DNA from: Tupaia tana
Lineage: Eukaryota; Chordata; Mammalia; Scandentia; Tupaiidae
DNA: 64,000 bases
Direction: 5' to 3'
Assembly (NCBI GenBank): GCA_026018925.1
Contig: JAKSZU010000009.1
Coordinates: forward strand, 38,647,194-38,711,193
Part shown: one piece after another, positions 23,725-34,406 of the stretch
Numbering within the stretch: the stretch's first letter is position 1
Layout of the letters: each line of letters opens with the position of its first letter
The notes under the pieces: model-generated
Told to the model about the DNA's origin: nothing
Seen by the model: only the letters and a program-made list of their open reading frames with translations
The model's database searches: none
Position numbers and translations under genes: made by a program

Positions 23725-24125
23725 TAGTCAGCCTTCCATATTTGTGAATACTACATGCACAGATTCAATCAACTACAGATAGAAAAAAAAATGGAAAGAA
23801 GTTTCCAAAAGTTCTAAAAAGAAAACTTAAATTTCCTACAGGCTAAGTACTATGCTGAATCCACATGAGTGAAGATGTGCAGGCATTCTATTAGATATTA
23901 CAATTAATGTAGGGATGCATTAAAGTACATGGGAGGATGTATATAGGTCATATGCAAACACTATATTATTTTTTTTACACTTGCATTTTTTAATTTAATT
24001 TTATTTTAAAATTTCATCCTCTTTTATACAACACTATACTATTTTATAAGGGACTTGAGCGTTCGTAGATTTTTTTATCAGTAGGGGTTCACAGACCCAA
24101 TCATGAAGATACTGAGGGCAACTGT
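23725..24125. mobile_element. Tigger-type MITE
   Basis: The ends are inverted: 'tagtcagccttccatatttg' and 'gatactgagggcaactgta', flanked by TA. Internal words 'gggaggatgtatataggtcat' and 'ataagggacttgagc' match the pogo/Tigger MITEs common in mammals. Confidence 0.75.
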
Positions 24126-24399
24126 ATGTGTATAGATAATAAGGTTGATATCAAATTTATATATACCAAATATATATTTGGTCATATCAACCCCATGCCA
24201 TTTAGAAAGGAAAAGAACATTAGAAGATGGGTAGTTTATTTAAGTTTCCATGTTTTTAGTCCTACATAATCTTCCAATTGTACTTTTTGTTATATCTTGG
24301 AGAGTACCATCAATATAAGCATACTATTTCTAAGTTTGACTGCATTTTTCTATTTAAGTGTTCTGGAAACATTACTATTCTTTCACTTGAAGTTCAAAA

Positions 24400-24885
24400 A
24401 ATCACACAGACCATTTGGGAAAAGCAAAAAATAACCACAAAAAGGTTGACGTAAATGAAACAATAATGTAGCCTATCTATGGCATGGAATATTTTTTGAC
24501 AGTGAGAAGAATAAAAAGAATAAGACATGGATACCTGCTCCAACTTGGATAAATGTTGAAAATATTATGCTAAGTGAAAGAAGCCAGTCACAAAAGAACC
24601 TGTGTTTTATAATACCATTTATGTGAAAAGTCCAGAAGAGAAAAATCTGTATAAAGAAGTTGATTAGTAGTTACCTAAAGCTGAAGGGTTGTTGGGGGAA
24701 ATGGAGAATGAGTGTTAATAGGTATAGCTGGAGTTTATTGTTAGGGTGATAAAAATATTCTAAAATTAGATTGTGATGAGATCGCATAGCTCTGTAAATA
24801 TACTAAAAGCCATCAAATCGTACCCTTTAGACGGATGAATTTTATGGTATGCAAATTGTATTTTAAAGCTTTTTCTTAAGGATGG
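24400..24885 (+). mobile_element. L1 3' fragment, sense orientation
   Basis: Sense L1 3' text: 'atggcatggaatattttttg', 'ctaagtgaaagaagccagtcac' and 'gatgaattttatggtatgc'. This is one of the few L1 pieces on the + strand here. Confidence 0.8.
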
Positions 24886-25420
24886 ATTCTGGATGATGCT
24901 GAAAGGCTGGTCTGAGGCTAATTCCTCTTATGAGATCATGTGCTTGCATACAGTATGACAGAGTCATCTTATATCAGTAATGCTGAAGAGAATAATGTGG
25001 AGGAGAAAGATATATTAAAAGCTTTCTACCAAAAATGAGACAAAATTCTGGCAGAACTAGTGTTGTGAGTTAAGACAGAGCACCCATATACATAAGATAC
25101 ATATCAAGTGTTTATACGGTACCTGATACACTAAAAATGTTCCTAATGAATGACAGTTATTGTACTCATCATCACTGTGCTCTGCAGCATCATCGCTTTC
25201 ATTACCAAATTTATAATAGAAAACATCTGAACAGGCAGACTGTGTCTAACTCTTGGACATTTCCCTCAATTGCGTGTAAATATGATATTGGTGCCATGTT
25301 TATCTGGTATCAGCTACCACGATTATAGAGGACGTGACTGGGAAAATCAGTAGTCTTTACTGGGCACAGCATTAAAATTCAATCCAATAGGTGAGGGAAA
25401 ATCTCTACTTGCTCATGGTT
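24886..25420. other. No gene recognised
   Basis: Unassigned single-copy-looking DNA. A 63-codon ORF at 25137 has no family features. Confidence 0.4.
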
Positions 25421-25440
25421 GAGACTATGTACATTTCTTT

Positions 25441-25708
25441 TTTTTTTTTTTTTTTTGGAGAGGTTTTTGCTACAGGGCGCGTGCGCTCGCCAGGCAGACC
25501 GAGAGAGACAGAGAGACAGAAAGCAGGAAATCTCCCCCCAGGGGGGATGGCCACGCCGCAATCCCTTCTCCTCCATTCTCCTCTCCGGATCTTGGGCACA
25601 CACACACATGCGCCCGGTGTGAGTTTAAGCCACCAGGTCCGGGACTCGAACCACGGTCGACTACGTGGGAGTCCAGCGACATAGCCATTACACTAACTGC
25701 TAGTCACA
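25441..25708 (-). mobile_element. SINE-L copy with 20-bp TSD, young
   Basis: gaga(c/t)tatgtacatttctt lies at 25421-25440 and 25709-25728 with one mismatch. The body keeps many CpGs ('gggcgcgtgcgctcgcc'). Confidence 0.96.
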
Positions 25709-25728
25709 GAGATTATGTACATTTCTTT

Positions 25729-26318
25729 CAATAAGAGAGACATCATAGTCATAATTATAGAAACAAACATCAAGTTCAACTTTGTCTTTTAAAGCCATAT
25801 ATTGATAAAGTTTCAAGAAGAATACTATGACATGAAAAGGAATTTTAAATCATAAAAGAAAATGTTTGGTTTGGGGACACAGTAGTGGTCTGGAATTTTA
25901 CAACTTTATTTTAACAAATACTCCAAATTTCCTGGGTTGCATTTGGTTAGCTGAAAATGCTGAGGATATAGAAATTGTATAAATGTAAGGCATCTCTAGT
26001 TATGTTATGAACTAGAGGTTAAGAGACCATACTCCTGTGGAAGTTGAAAATAAATTGCAACATTTAAAAAAAAGTGAAGTGAGCTTTATAGATAATCATG
26101 GGAATTTGAAAGCATTTTAGTGCTAGTTTATATAGACCACTTGCCTATTCTGGGCTTTTGTGAGATGAATATAGAAGCATTAATTATGGCACTGAAAAGT
26201 AATTAAAGGTCATTTAGTTTTTACAAGGCTTCTGTCAATATTGAATATTCATATGAGTATTGAATATTGAATATCCTGAATATCAGTATTGAATACCTTA
26301 TAAGAGAATTCATTCTTT
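25729..26318. other. No gene recognised
   Basis: Unassigned AT-rich DNA. A short direct repeat, 'tattgaata', recurs four or five times around 26240-26295. Confidence 0.4.
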
Positions 26319-26331
26319 AGGATTACCTTTT

Positions 26332-26455
26332 TTTAAATTTATTTATTTAATTATCTATTTATTTGTGATTTTTGAAGCTGTCATGTTCAGGACTTGAACC
26401 GTGATCAGCCATATGGGAATCCAGAACCTTAACCACCATGCTACCTGCCGGCCCC
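26332..26455 (-). mobile_element. Head-only SINE copy
   Basis: Only the tRNA-like head plus an A/T-rich tail was inserted (124 bp), with TSD aggattacctttt at 26319-26331 and 26456-26468. The body and CT stretch are absent. A clean TSD argues for retrotransposition of a short RNA rather than later deletion. Confidence 0.85.
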
Positions 26456-26642
26456 AGGATTACCTTTTGATATGGAGGGCCCCTTCATCCTCTTTCAGCA
26501 ATATTTTCCAGGATTTACCTGCCTCACTGAAGTTATTGCCTGGCTATCAGCATTTACACAAGTAACTTGCTTGTCTTACAGGCCAGGGTGCTTTTCTGTT
26601 ATTATAAACTTTTGTTCTGAGTCTATCTGTAGTTCCTACATT

Positions 26643-26643
<1 letters not shown>

Positions 26644-26697
<54 letters not shown>

Positions 26698-26945
26698 AGA
26701 GGTTTTCGCTATAGGGCGCATGCACTCGCCAGAAAGACAGAGAGAGACAGAGAGATAGAAAGTAAGAAATCATCCCCCAGGAGGGATGGCCACACCACAA
26801 TCCCTTCTCCTCCATTCTCTTCCCGGGATCTTGGGCACGCACGCACACGTGCCCGGCACGAGTTTAAGCTGCCGGGTCCGGGACTCAAACCGCGGTCGAC
26901 TACATGGGAGTCCAGCGACATAGCTATTATGCTAACTGCTGGTCC
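26644..26945 (-). mobile_element. SINE-L copy with ~53-base tail, young
   Basis: A T run of about 53 precedes 'gagaggttttcgctatagggcgc', and the head ends 'aactgctggtcc'. The long pure tail suggests a recent insertion. I found no TSD. Confidence 0.93.
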
Positions 26946-27060
26946 AAGTTTCTCAGGCCAGTCATGACACCTTTTGATCCTTTTTCTCCTTTTTTACTTT
27001 TCCAAAGATATACCTATTCCAATGTGACTTAAAACCAAAACCAATAAGCCTTTTTATGAC

Positions 27061-27417
27061 TTGAAACCAATAAGCCTTTCATGGCATAACTATGGATACA
27101 AAAGGGATTCACCAAAGAGAGTGCAAAAGATGCACACCACCCCACACCCCACTATCCAAAATCACTCCAAAGAGAAAGAAAGCAAAGACTCTCATTGTGA
27201 GAGGCACTTCGAAGGGCATTTGTTTGAGGTATTCCACACAAGTGAGAGGCCACCAATCATAGCAAAGTTTGTCCAAATCACAGCAAAGTTTGTCCAAATG
27301 GACACTGATCCAGTGAGAATGATTAAGTCCCTGGTCTGTGATGCCAGCTCAAATAACAAGCTTATAGGACTTATCTATGCCTGTGTGCTTCCCTGTGATT
27401 CTCCTTATGACAAATGA
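27061..27417 (+). other. Unrecognised 118-codon open frame
   Basis: Open from ATG to TGA with composition unlike the repeats around it. It contains a near-exact internal repeat, KFVQ(I/M) with 'gcaaagtttgtccaaat' twice (17 bp). Sequence before the ATG is also locally duplicated ('ccaataagccttt' twice). No signal peptide, domain or known motif is apparent. It may be part of an old LTR or retrocopy, or a chance ORF. Confidence 0.3.
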
Positions 27418-27531
27418 CACAAATGACAGGGACAAAGAAAAAGTACACTACTCCCTTTAAGGGAATGAATCAATAACCAATGAGTACTAAAAATTAAATT
27501 CTCAAGCGTCATAATACCCTTGGGCCAGTAG

Positions 27532-27610
27532 GTGGCATTGTAGTTGAGGTGCTGGACTCCCAGATGGCTGACTGCGGTTGGAGTCCCAAACCTAGCGACT
27601 TGCTTTCTAA

Positions 27611-27651
<41 letters not shown>

Positions 27652-27733
27652 CCCTCAGTATACGTGCCCTGTAGCAAGTTTTAAAAAATCATGATAATAA
27701 CAAATAAAATAAAATAAATAATTCTAAAAAAGA
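27532..27733 (+). mobile_element. SINE-S copy with (CT)n
   Basis: Head gggccagtaggtggcattgtag and B box worn to 'ggttggagtccc'. A (ct) run of about 18 units is followed by 'gtgccctgtagcaag', a SINE-L-like end on a short body. Confidence 0.9.
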
Positions 27734-28837
27734 ATCATAAAACCCCCAAAACTGATTCTTACATATGTTTTCTCCTACTAATCTAAATTTTGAAAGGAAG
27801 AGACAAATTCTTACCGCCTTCATTTGGCTGGACCCTGCAGATGGAAACCTGAGAGGCTGATTTGTTAAGAATTTTTACTTTTGGCTGGTTTTGTCAGATG
27901 TTCCATGATGTAGCCTCTGGAGCAAGTGGGGTGTCCCAACCATTCCTTCATAACTATAGGGGAGGAAAATATCTTCCCTCCACCCTCTTATTCTCTGCAA
28001 CTAGGGCCTGTGATTAAATTGATGAAAAGACAGATTAACAGGTGAACAGGCATGCAATAATTTCTATTTGATTTTAATATTTTAATGTTTACATGGGAGG
28101 CCTTAATAGAAAAGAAGTGAAGATCTAAAGAAGTAGTTAGGCCTAGCGTCTTATATATCATTTTATAAAAAAGTGATGAATTGTGGAGAATTAACACAAT
28201 AAAAAAAGGGAGTTTGAGCTTCTAGGAATGGCAAATTGTGCTAAGGTAAATATATGGAAGAAACTAATGGAAGATAAGAAATGAAAGATAGTTATTTTAA
28301 TAAGACTTATTTCTGCAGACCCATTTTGGTGCCAACTTTCTGCTTCCAGTAATACAGGTCATTTTCCTCCTTGTATGGGTGATAAGAAAAATTCATGTTC
28401 TGCTTTTAGGCAGATAGGAGGAGGCCAAAGAGCTCTTTCTGTATTTGCTGTTTCTTAATTGCCTTCAAATCGAGTATTCCTCAGGGCCAAACTGGCATAT
28501 TTTGGCTAGCATATCCTGGGCCCCTTTATATATTTGGCTGCTTTGGTTACTGAAGTCACAGTGATATTCATTCCAATAGAGACAATTTACAGTCTGATGA
28601 AAAGTCCTTGATGGAAAGTGATTATCAGAGACCTTACTAAAGCCCTTGCTCCTCGGTATTGCCACCTGGTGGCAAAAAAATCAAACTACAGGCCTTCTAG
28701 GTAACCCAAGACTACTAAGAGGCATGCAGCTAATTCAACCACATTACACAGTGGCACAAATAACTACAACTTTAGTTATAAAAACTAAAAGAAAAAAATC
28801 TGTGCGCAAAACAAGAAATGTAGCATAATTTTTTCAG
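27734..28837. other. No gene recognised
   Basis: About 1.1 kb without a SINE or an L1 I can name. Contains the palindromic CTCF-like word near 28661. Confidence 0.4.
28661..28676. promoter_or_regulatory. Palindromic CTCF-like site
   Basis: ttgccacctggtggcaa is a perfect palindrome, and CCACCAGGTGGC on the minus strand matches the CTCF core. It also holds an E-box-like CACCTG. Motif evidence only. Confidence 0.35.
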
Positions 28838-29081
28838 TGTTTTTGTTTTCTTTTGCTTTGCCATTGAGTTGTGACCTCTCAAGAAAGAGACAGAGAGGGA
28901 AAGTAAGAAAGCACCCCTCCTGCCCCAAGGGAGAATGGCCATACCACAATCCTTTCTTCTTCAGTCTCCTCTTGGAATTTTGGGCACGCATACACACATG
29001 CACGGTGTGAGGTCCAGGGCTAGAACCACAGTCTACCACATGGAAGTCCATCACTTTAACCACCTCACCACCTGCTGACCC
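28838..29081 (-). mobile_element. SINE-L copy
   Basis: 'agacagagagggaaagtaag' and 'gggcacgcatacacacatgcac' are present and the end is 'caccacctgctgaccc'. The region before the B box is shortened. Confidence 0.85.
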
Positions 29082-29184
29082 TTCTAACAGAACAATTATT
29101 TTAAGTGTGAAGAGGAAGGATTTATACTCTTATTATAAGTTGTATGTGTTCTGTAAGAAGCCTTGTCATTGAAAGAAACAAACA

Positions 29185-29384
29185 GGCCTGGACTTGCAGC
29201 ACAGTGGTTAAGTGCTATGCATAGAAAGCCAGATCCTACAGGGCCGACTACAGTTCAAATCTTGGCCCTGGTGACATGAAAAACATGTTGAATGCATCTG
29301 AATGTGTGTTCACAATCCTGACAGGATGTAGAAATAAAGGGCAAAGGATTGTGGCACACATGGTCTCTGGCAATTAAAAAAGAA
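29185..29384 (+). mobile_element. SINE-O copy
   Basis: Head 'ggcctggacttgcagcacagtgg' and B box-like 'ctacagttcaaatctt', with 'aaaaacatgttgaatgcatc' in the body. It ends in a short A run. Confidence 0.7.
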
Positions 29385-29673
29385 GGACACAGGCTCAAGG
29401 TACAGCTTATTTGTGTACGTTTACAATAGTCATAATGTCAATGGTTTCATTAATATTATTCATTTACTGCTGGGAAGATTGGTCCCTTTATTTACCAGGA
29501 GGTTTTTAGACAGAATACTCAACAACCATAATATCTATATTTCATTCTCCTGTCTTCTTTACGATTACATTTTCAGACAAGAAATTCTGTTCTCTCCTAA
29601 GGTGAATCTAACTCTCTAAGGAATTGAGCCAAGATTTGGGCTTATCAAATATCACTTTCAATTTGAACTTTTT

Positions 29674-29932
29674 TTTTTTTTTTGAGAGGTTTTCGCTATA
29701 GGGCGCGTGCGCTCGCCAGACAGACAGAGACATAGAGACAGAAAGCGAGAAATCACCCCCCATGGGGGATGTTCATGCCGCAATCCCTTCTCCTCCATTC
29801 TCCTCTCGGGATCTTGGGCACGCACGCACACATGCCCAGCGTGAGTTTTAAGCCACCGGGTCCAGGACGCGAACCATGGTCGACTACGTGGGAGTCCAGT
29901 GACATAGCCATTACGCTAACTGCTGGTTCCCA
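29674..29932 (-). mobile_element. SINE-L copy with 15-bp TSD, young
   Basis: caatttgaacttttt is perfect at 29659-29673 and 29933-29947. The head reads as TTAGCGTAATGG in the sense direction. Confidence 0.96.
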
Positions 29933-30167
29933 CAATTTGAACTTTTTCATACACAAACATTTGTTTGTTTCCTTGACACAGATCTACAAAAAACCCTGTT
30001 TAAAAAAACCACTGCCTTGATTTTCCTAACATATAATTATTAGACTCTTCTGGAAAAAAACTCTAGTAAAATTAAAATGCATTCAATGCTTTTATTTCCT
30101 TGCCTTAAACATATTCTTTTGACATTCACAATTTGGCATCTATCACATTCTATAGAAGTTTCTCTCT

Positions 30168-30354
30168 GAGGGCCGGTAGGTGGCATGATGGTTAAGGATG
30201 CTGGACTCCCACATGGCTGACTACAGTTCAAGTCCTGGACCTGGCAGTTTGCTTTCTCACTTTCCTTCTGTCTGTCTTGCTGATCAATTTTTAAAAAATG
30301 AATAAATAATAAATAAAATTAAAAAGAAATAATTCTAAAAAAAAAAAAAAAGAA
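30168..30354 (+). mobile_element. SINE-S copy with 14-bp TSD
   Basis: agaagtttctctct at 30154-30167 and agaaatttctctct at 30355-30368. Head gggccggtaggtggcatgatgg. Confidence 0.94.
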
Positions 30355-30462
30355 AGAAATTTCTCTCTAAAATATCACCTGGCTAAATTCAATAGCCATC
30401 CCTTAATCCTAGCCTTTATATCGAAGTCCCACAACTTACAGTTCATTAAACAAATATATATT

Positions 30463-30542
30463 ATTGGGTTGTTGGAAAAGTCATGACACACGTTTGCATA
30501 GAAAACCAGAAAAATACATCATGGCTTTTTCAATGATCCAAT
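30463..30542. mobile_element. mariner-type MITE (family A), best copy
   Basis: An 80-bp palindrome: 'attgggttgttggaaaagtc' pairs with 'ggctttttcaatgatccaat', with GTCATGAC-type words in both arms and 'gtttgcatagaaaa' centrally. TA-type flanks fit a Tc1/mariner element. Confidence 0.88.
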
Positions 30543-30572
30543 TTACATTTCATACATACAAACAGGGATACA

Positions 30573-30836
30573 GGGGACCAGCAGATGGCGCAGTGGTTAC
30601 ATCACTGCACTCCCATGCAGTCAACCGCGGTTCAAGTTCTGGACTCAGCAGCTTAAACTCATGCCGGGCACATGTGCATGTGTGCCCCAAATCCTGTGAG
30701 GAGACTGTAAGAGAAGGGACTGCAGCATAGTCATCCTCACTGGGAGGTGGGGGGTAATTTATCACTTTCTGTCTCTCTGTCTCTCTCGTGAGCACATGTG
30801 CCCTATAGCAAAAAATCTCTAAAAACAAACAAAAAG
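30573..30836 (+). mobile_element. SINE-L copy with fully complementary body arms
   Basis: Head gggaccagcagatggcgcagtgg and B box ggttcaagttc. gggcacatgtgc near 30665 and gcacatgtgccc near 30791 are exact reverse complements. Possible TSD ggatacag/ggcatacag. Confidence 0.93.
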
Positions 30837-30837
30837 G

Positions 30838-31390
30838 CATACAGAATAGTGTGATCAGCACCTGAATTCCAATTAAGTGGCTTGCAATATAATACAGTAC
30901 AAACATTGGTGAAACTCATGTGTACCCCTCTACTCTCTGGTCACATTCTACTTCATCCCCTTTAATTGCCCCTCCCTCCTGCACGAAAGCACTATCCAGC
31001 ATTTAGTATTTATCTTTAATATTGATTTTTATAAATTACTGCATATACAAGAGGCATCCAAAAAGTTTGTGGGAAAATTGAATTAAAGTACAAGTATATT
31101 TTGGTGGACAAAATTTTGTAATCCATGCAGAGGTTTTCATAATACATATTTGCATGAACTTTCTGAACTTCTTAATCTCTCTACATAATATCATAATATC
31201 TACTCCAACTGTTTCAAATTTAATTTAAATGGAATTATGCCAAATTAATTTCTATACAATTTGCCTTTTATGTTTTTGAGATTCATCTGTATTGATGGGT
31301 ATAGTTGTATAAAATTAATTTATATTGATGCATAGTATTCTGTTACATGAATATGATAATAATTTATCTCTTCTCCTATTGATCACATTC
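30838..31390 (-). mobile_element. Old L1 3' fragment
   Basis: Antisense text 'catccagcatttagtattta' and 'gagattcatctgtattgatggg' fits an old L1. It is split by the MITE-B at 31050. Confidence 0.65.
31050..31173. mobile_element. MITE family B, near complete
   Basis: 'gaggcatccaaaaagtttgtgg' at one end and 'gcatgaactttctgaacttctt' at the other are complementary. 'attttggtggacaaaat' lies centrally. Confidence 0.72.
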
Positions 31391-31407
31391 AGATTTTGTT
31401 AGTTTTT

Positions 31408-31674
31408 TTTTTTTTTTTGAGAGGTTTTTTGCTATAGGGCGCGTGCATTCGCCAGACAGACAGACAGAGAGAGACATAGAGACAGAAAGCGAGAAATCAC
31501 CCCCCAGGGGGGATGGCCACGCCGCAATCCCTTCTCCTCCATTCTCCTCTCGGGATCTTGGGCACGCACGCACACGCGCCCGGCGTGAGTTTTAAGCCAC
31601 CGGGTCTGGGACGCGAACCGCGGTCGACTACGTGGGAGTCAAGCGACATAGCCATTACGCTAACTGCTGGTCCC
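31408..31674 (-). mobile_element. SINE-L copy with 17-bp TSD, young
   Basis: agattttgttagttttt is perfect at 31391-31407 and 31675-31691. CpG content is high ('cgcacgcacacgcgcccggcg'). Confidence 0.97.
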
Positions 31675-31699
31675 AGATTTTGTTAGTTTTTAAAATTTA

Positions 31700-31944
31700 A
31701 AGCAGGCTGGAAGGTGGCATGGGTTAAGGCAGTGGACTCATCCATAGCCAACCACAATTCAAGTCCCAGACTCAACAACTTGGAAATCAAGCCAGGTGCG
31801 TGTGTGTGCATGCCCAAAATCCCAAGAGGAAAATGGAGGAGAAGGAATTGTGGCATGGCCATCCCCCCTGGGTGGTAATTTCTCTCTTTCCCTCTCTCTC
31901 TCTCTAGCAAGTGTGCAAGCATTCTATGGAAAAAAAATTAAAGT
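31700..31944 (+). mobile_element. SINE-L copy, older
   Basis: The head is worn (gcaggctggaaggtggcatgg) and carries ggtggc. The body 'gccaggtgcgtgtgtgtgcatgccc' is intact and the end is 'gcaagcattctatgg'. Confidence 0.88.
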
Positions 31945-32077
31945 AATGTTGTCATGAATACTCTTTGTATCTCCATTCCGAAATTGGCAGTGCTGAATTA
32001 TGAAAACTTTTTTTTAACAGTGTGAGAAAGCATATCTTTTCACTCTGATTAACCTAACAGTAATCTTGCATTTCTTC

Positions 32078-32228
32078 TTTTTTTAAGATGAATATTTTTG
32101 CCAGAGAGAATGTGCACATACTAGAGAAAGATGGAGATGGGGAAGAGGGAAAAGATATCCCCTTCATGGGGAATAGTCATTCCAAAGTCTTTTCTCCTCT
32201 GTCTCTCCATCCTATTGGGATTTGGGGG

Positions 32229-32268
<40 letters not shown>

Positions 32269-32361
32269 CATGTTTTTCAAGCCAGCAGGTCTGGGACTCA
32301 AACTGTGGGTTTGGCCATGTGGGTATCTAGCTGCTTCAACCACCAGCCATGAAGTTGGCCT
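32078..32361 (-). mobile_element. SINE-O copy with (CA)n
   Basis: 'tttttgccagagagaatgtgc' and 'tctccatcctattgggatttgg' are present, and the head remnant is 'gccatgaagttggcc'. A (ca) run at about 32231-32267 replaces the usual alternating CA/GT body segment. Confidence 0.82.
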
Positions 32362-32423
32362 GACTTTATATTTCTTAAAATATCTTTTGTCTTTTAGTCA
32401 GTCCTTCTAGAAACTGACTTACT

Positions 32424-32838
<415 letters not shown>

Positions 32839-32864
32839 TTATAAAACTTTATAGTAAACTTATT

Positions 32865-32944
32865 TTCTTTTTCAAAAAATATTTAATGGCCAAATAAAAA
32901 TAACATATATTCAAAGTATACAACGTGATGGTTTCATATGTGTA

Positions 32945-32992
<48 letters not shown>

Positions 32993-33390
32993 TATATATA
33001 CACACACACACATATATATACACACATATATACACACACGCACATATATATATGTATATATATATACATATATATATATGCATTCATGTGTATTGATTAT
33101 CAGTGAAATGAACCATCCATCCCTATGGATAGTTTTCATTTCTTTTTTGTGTGTACATGGAGGAGTGAGGAAAATAAAACTGCTCTCATAACAAAGTTTA
33201 AATGCACAATACTGTATTGTTAACTACAGTCACCATGATATTTGTTAGATCCCCAGTACTTATATATCTTGTAAGTGAAAGCTTATACTCTTTGACTAAC
33301 ATCTCCCCATTTCTCCCACCTGTCTAAATTGCTTTGTTTGTCATATTCCTTTCACATTTTATTTGATTTCTAGTTTGCTAAGTTTTATCT
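32865..33390 (-). mobile_element. L1 3' UTR fragment
   Basis: Antisense 3' UTR words 'gcacaatactgtattgttaac', 'caccatgatatttgttagat' and 'ctaacatctccccatttctccc' are present. An AT/AC microsatellite expanded inside it. Confidence 0.85.
32936..33083. repeat. (TA)n/(CA)n compound microsatellite
   Basis: About 150 bp of alternating purine-pyrimidine, with TATATA blocks between CACACA blocks. Confidence 0.95.
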
Positions 33391-33413
33391 TACTCATGTT
33401 AAATAAATTACTA

Positions 33414-33774
33414 TCAAATGAGTTTTCTCTGATCATATTCTTTAATGTGTTAATGTATTATATTATGTCCTGTTCTTTTCTTTTCTTTTTTTTTGGAGAG
33501 GTTTTTTTGCTATAGGGCGCGTGCGTTCACCAGACAGACAGAGAGAGACAGAGAGACAGAAAGCAGGAAATCACCCCCCAGGGGGGATGGCCACGCCACA
33601 ATCCCTTCTCCTCCATTCTCCTCTCAGGATCTTGGGCATGCACGCACATGCGCCCGGTGTGAGTTTAAGCCACCAGGTCCGGGACTCGTGGGAGTCCAAC
33701 GACATAGCCATTACGCTAACTGCTGGTCCCTCTTTTCTTTTTTTTTCTAGTTGCCAGAGGAAATGTGCACATGC
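33414..33774. repeat. Flank copy 1 of the provirus duplication
   Basis: Without the SINE at 33490-33730, this matches 36868-36983. Shared words include 'ttttctctga.catattcttt' and 'atgtcctgtt', then 'ttctagt.gccagagg'. It ends where the LTR begins, inside an old SINE-O. Confidence 0.85.
33490..33730 (-). mobile_element. SINE-L copy lacking part of its B box
   Basis: CpG-rich body, with a T-rich TSD-like 'tcttttcttttttt' on both sides. Between 'ccgggactcg' and 'tgggagtcc' about 17 bases are missing, removing the part of the B box and loop present in sister copies. Confidence 0.93.
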
Positions 33775-34344
33775 CAGGAGTAGTTTGGCATGAACACATT
33801 TTTCTGAGTGGGGCAGGTTGTGGATTAGAAATAGACACAATAACAAACACACAAAGACATACAAATATAGAAAAGCAAGGATTAGGTGGGCACAGTTTCT
33901 CTGATGGAGAAGTTGCAACCAGCCTTGGGTTTATTCTTTTAAAGGGCAGAAAATGGGGGAAGGGGAAAATGGAATGCAAAGGGAATGGGGAAGAAGGAAG
34001 TGGAATGCAAAGAGAATAGGGAAGGAGGAATCAGAATGCAAAGCCAGTTGTTTTTGGATGTAAATCATCTGAAGATGTGAAAATGTCGCCAAATAATTTC
34101 TCTGATCTTTTTTGAGGGACAATCTGATAAAGGCATGTGACTTCCTTTAGTCAATACTGGGCAGTATCTGGATATTGGGTATCAACAACAACAGGAAGAC
34201 AACCACTGACAGCAGGCAGATACTGCTTTCGTATGTAGATGCTTGTCAATAGCCCTGCTAGAGTAGCTTATGGAAGCACATATTTGCATGTGTCTACAGG
34301 CCACATGTTTTTACCACATGTTTTCAGATTGGCTGCTCTCCACA
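33772..34344 (-). mobile_element. 3' LTR of a betaretrovirus-like provirus
   Basis: On the minus strand the LTR starts TGTGGAGAGCAGCC just after a polypurine tract. It has AATAAA at 33935-33930 and ends near ..CTGGCA about 160 bases later, giving roughly 570 bp with TG..CA ends. The env TM frame ends about 60 bases upstream. The left edge is inferred from the flank copy at 36.9 kb. The 5' LTR is not in the window. Confidence 0.82.
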
Positions 34345-34347
34345 TAT

Positions 34348-34365
34348 CCCCCTTTTTCTTTTTCT
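34348..34365 (-). other. Polypurine tract
   Basis: The minus strand has 18 purines ending GGGGG, three bases before the LTR's TG. It lies where the plus-strand DNA primer of a retrovirus is expected. Confidence 0.85.
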
Positions 34366-34406
34366 AATTTGAGTCTGTGGAGCTGGATGGCTGTTGCAAA
34401 GAGCTC

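Noticed and set aside
32849-33191. Tyr/Ile/Cys-rich ORFs on both strands
   Set aside because: Translations of the TA/CA microsatellite.
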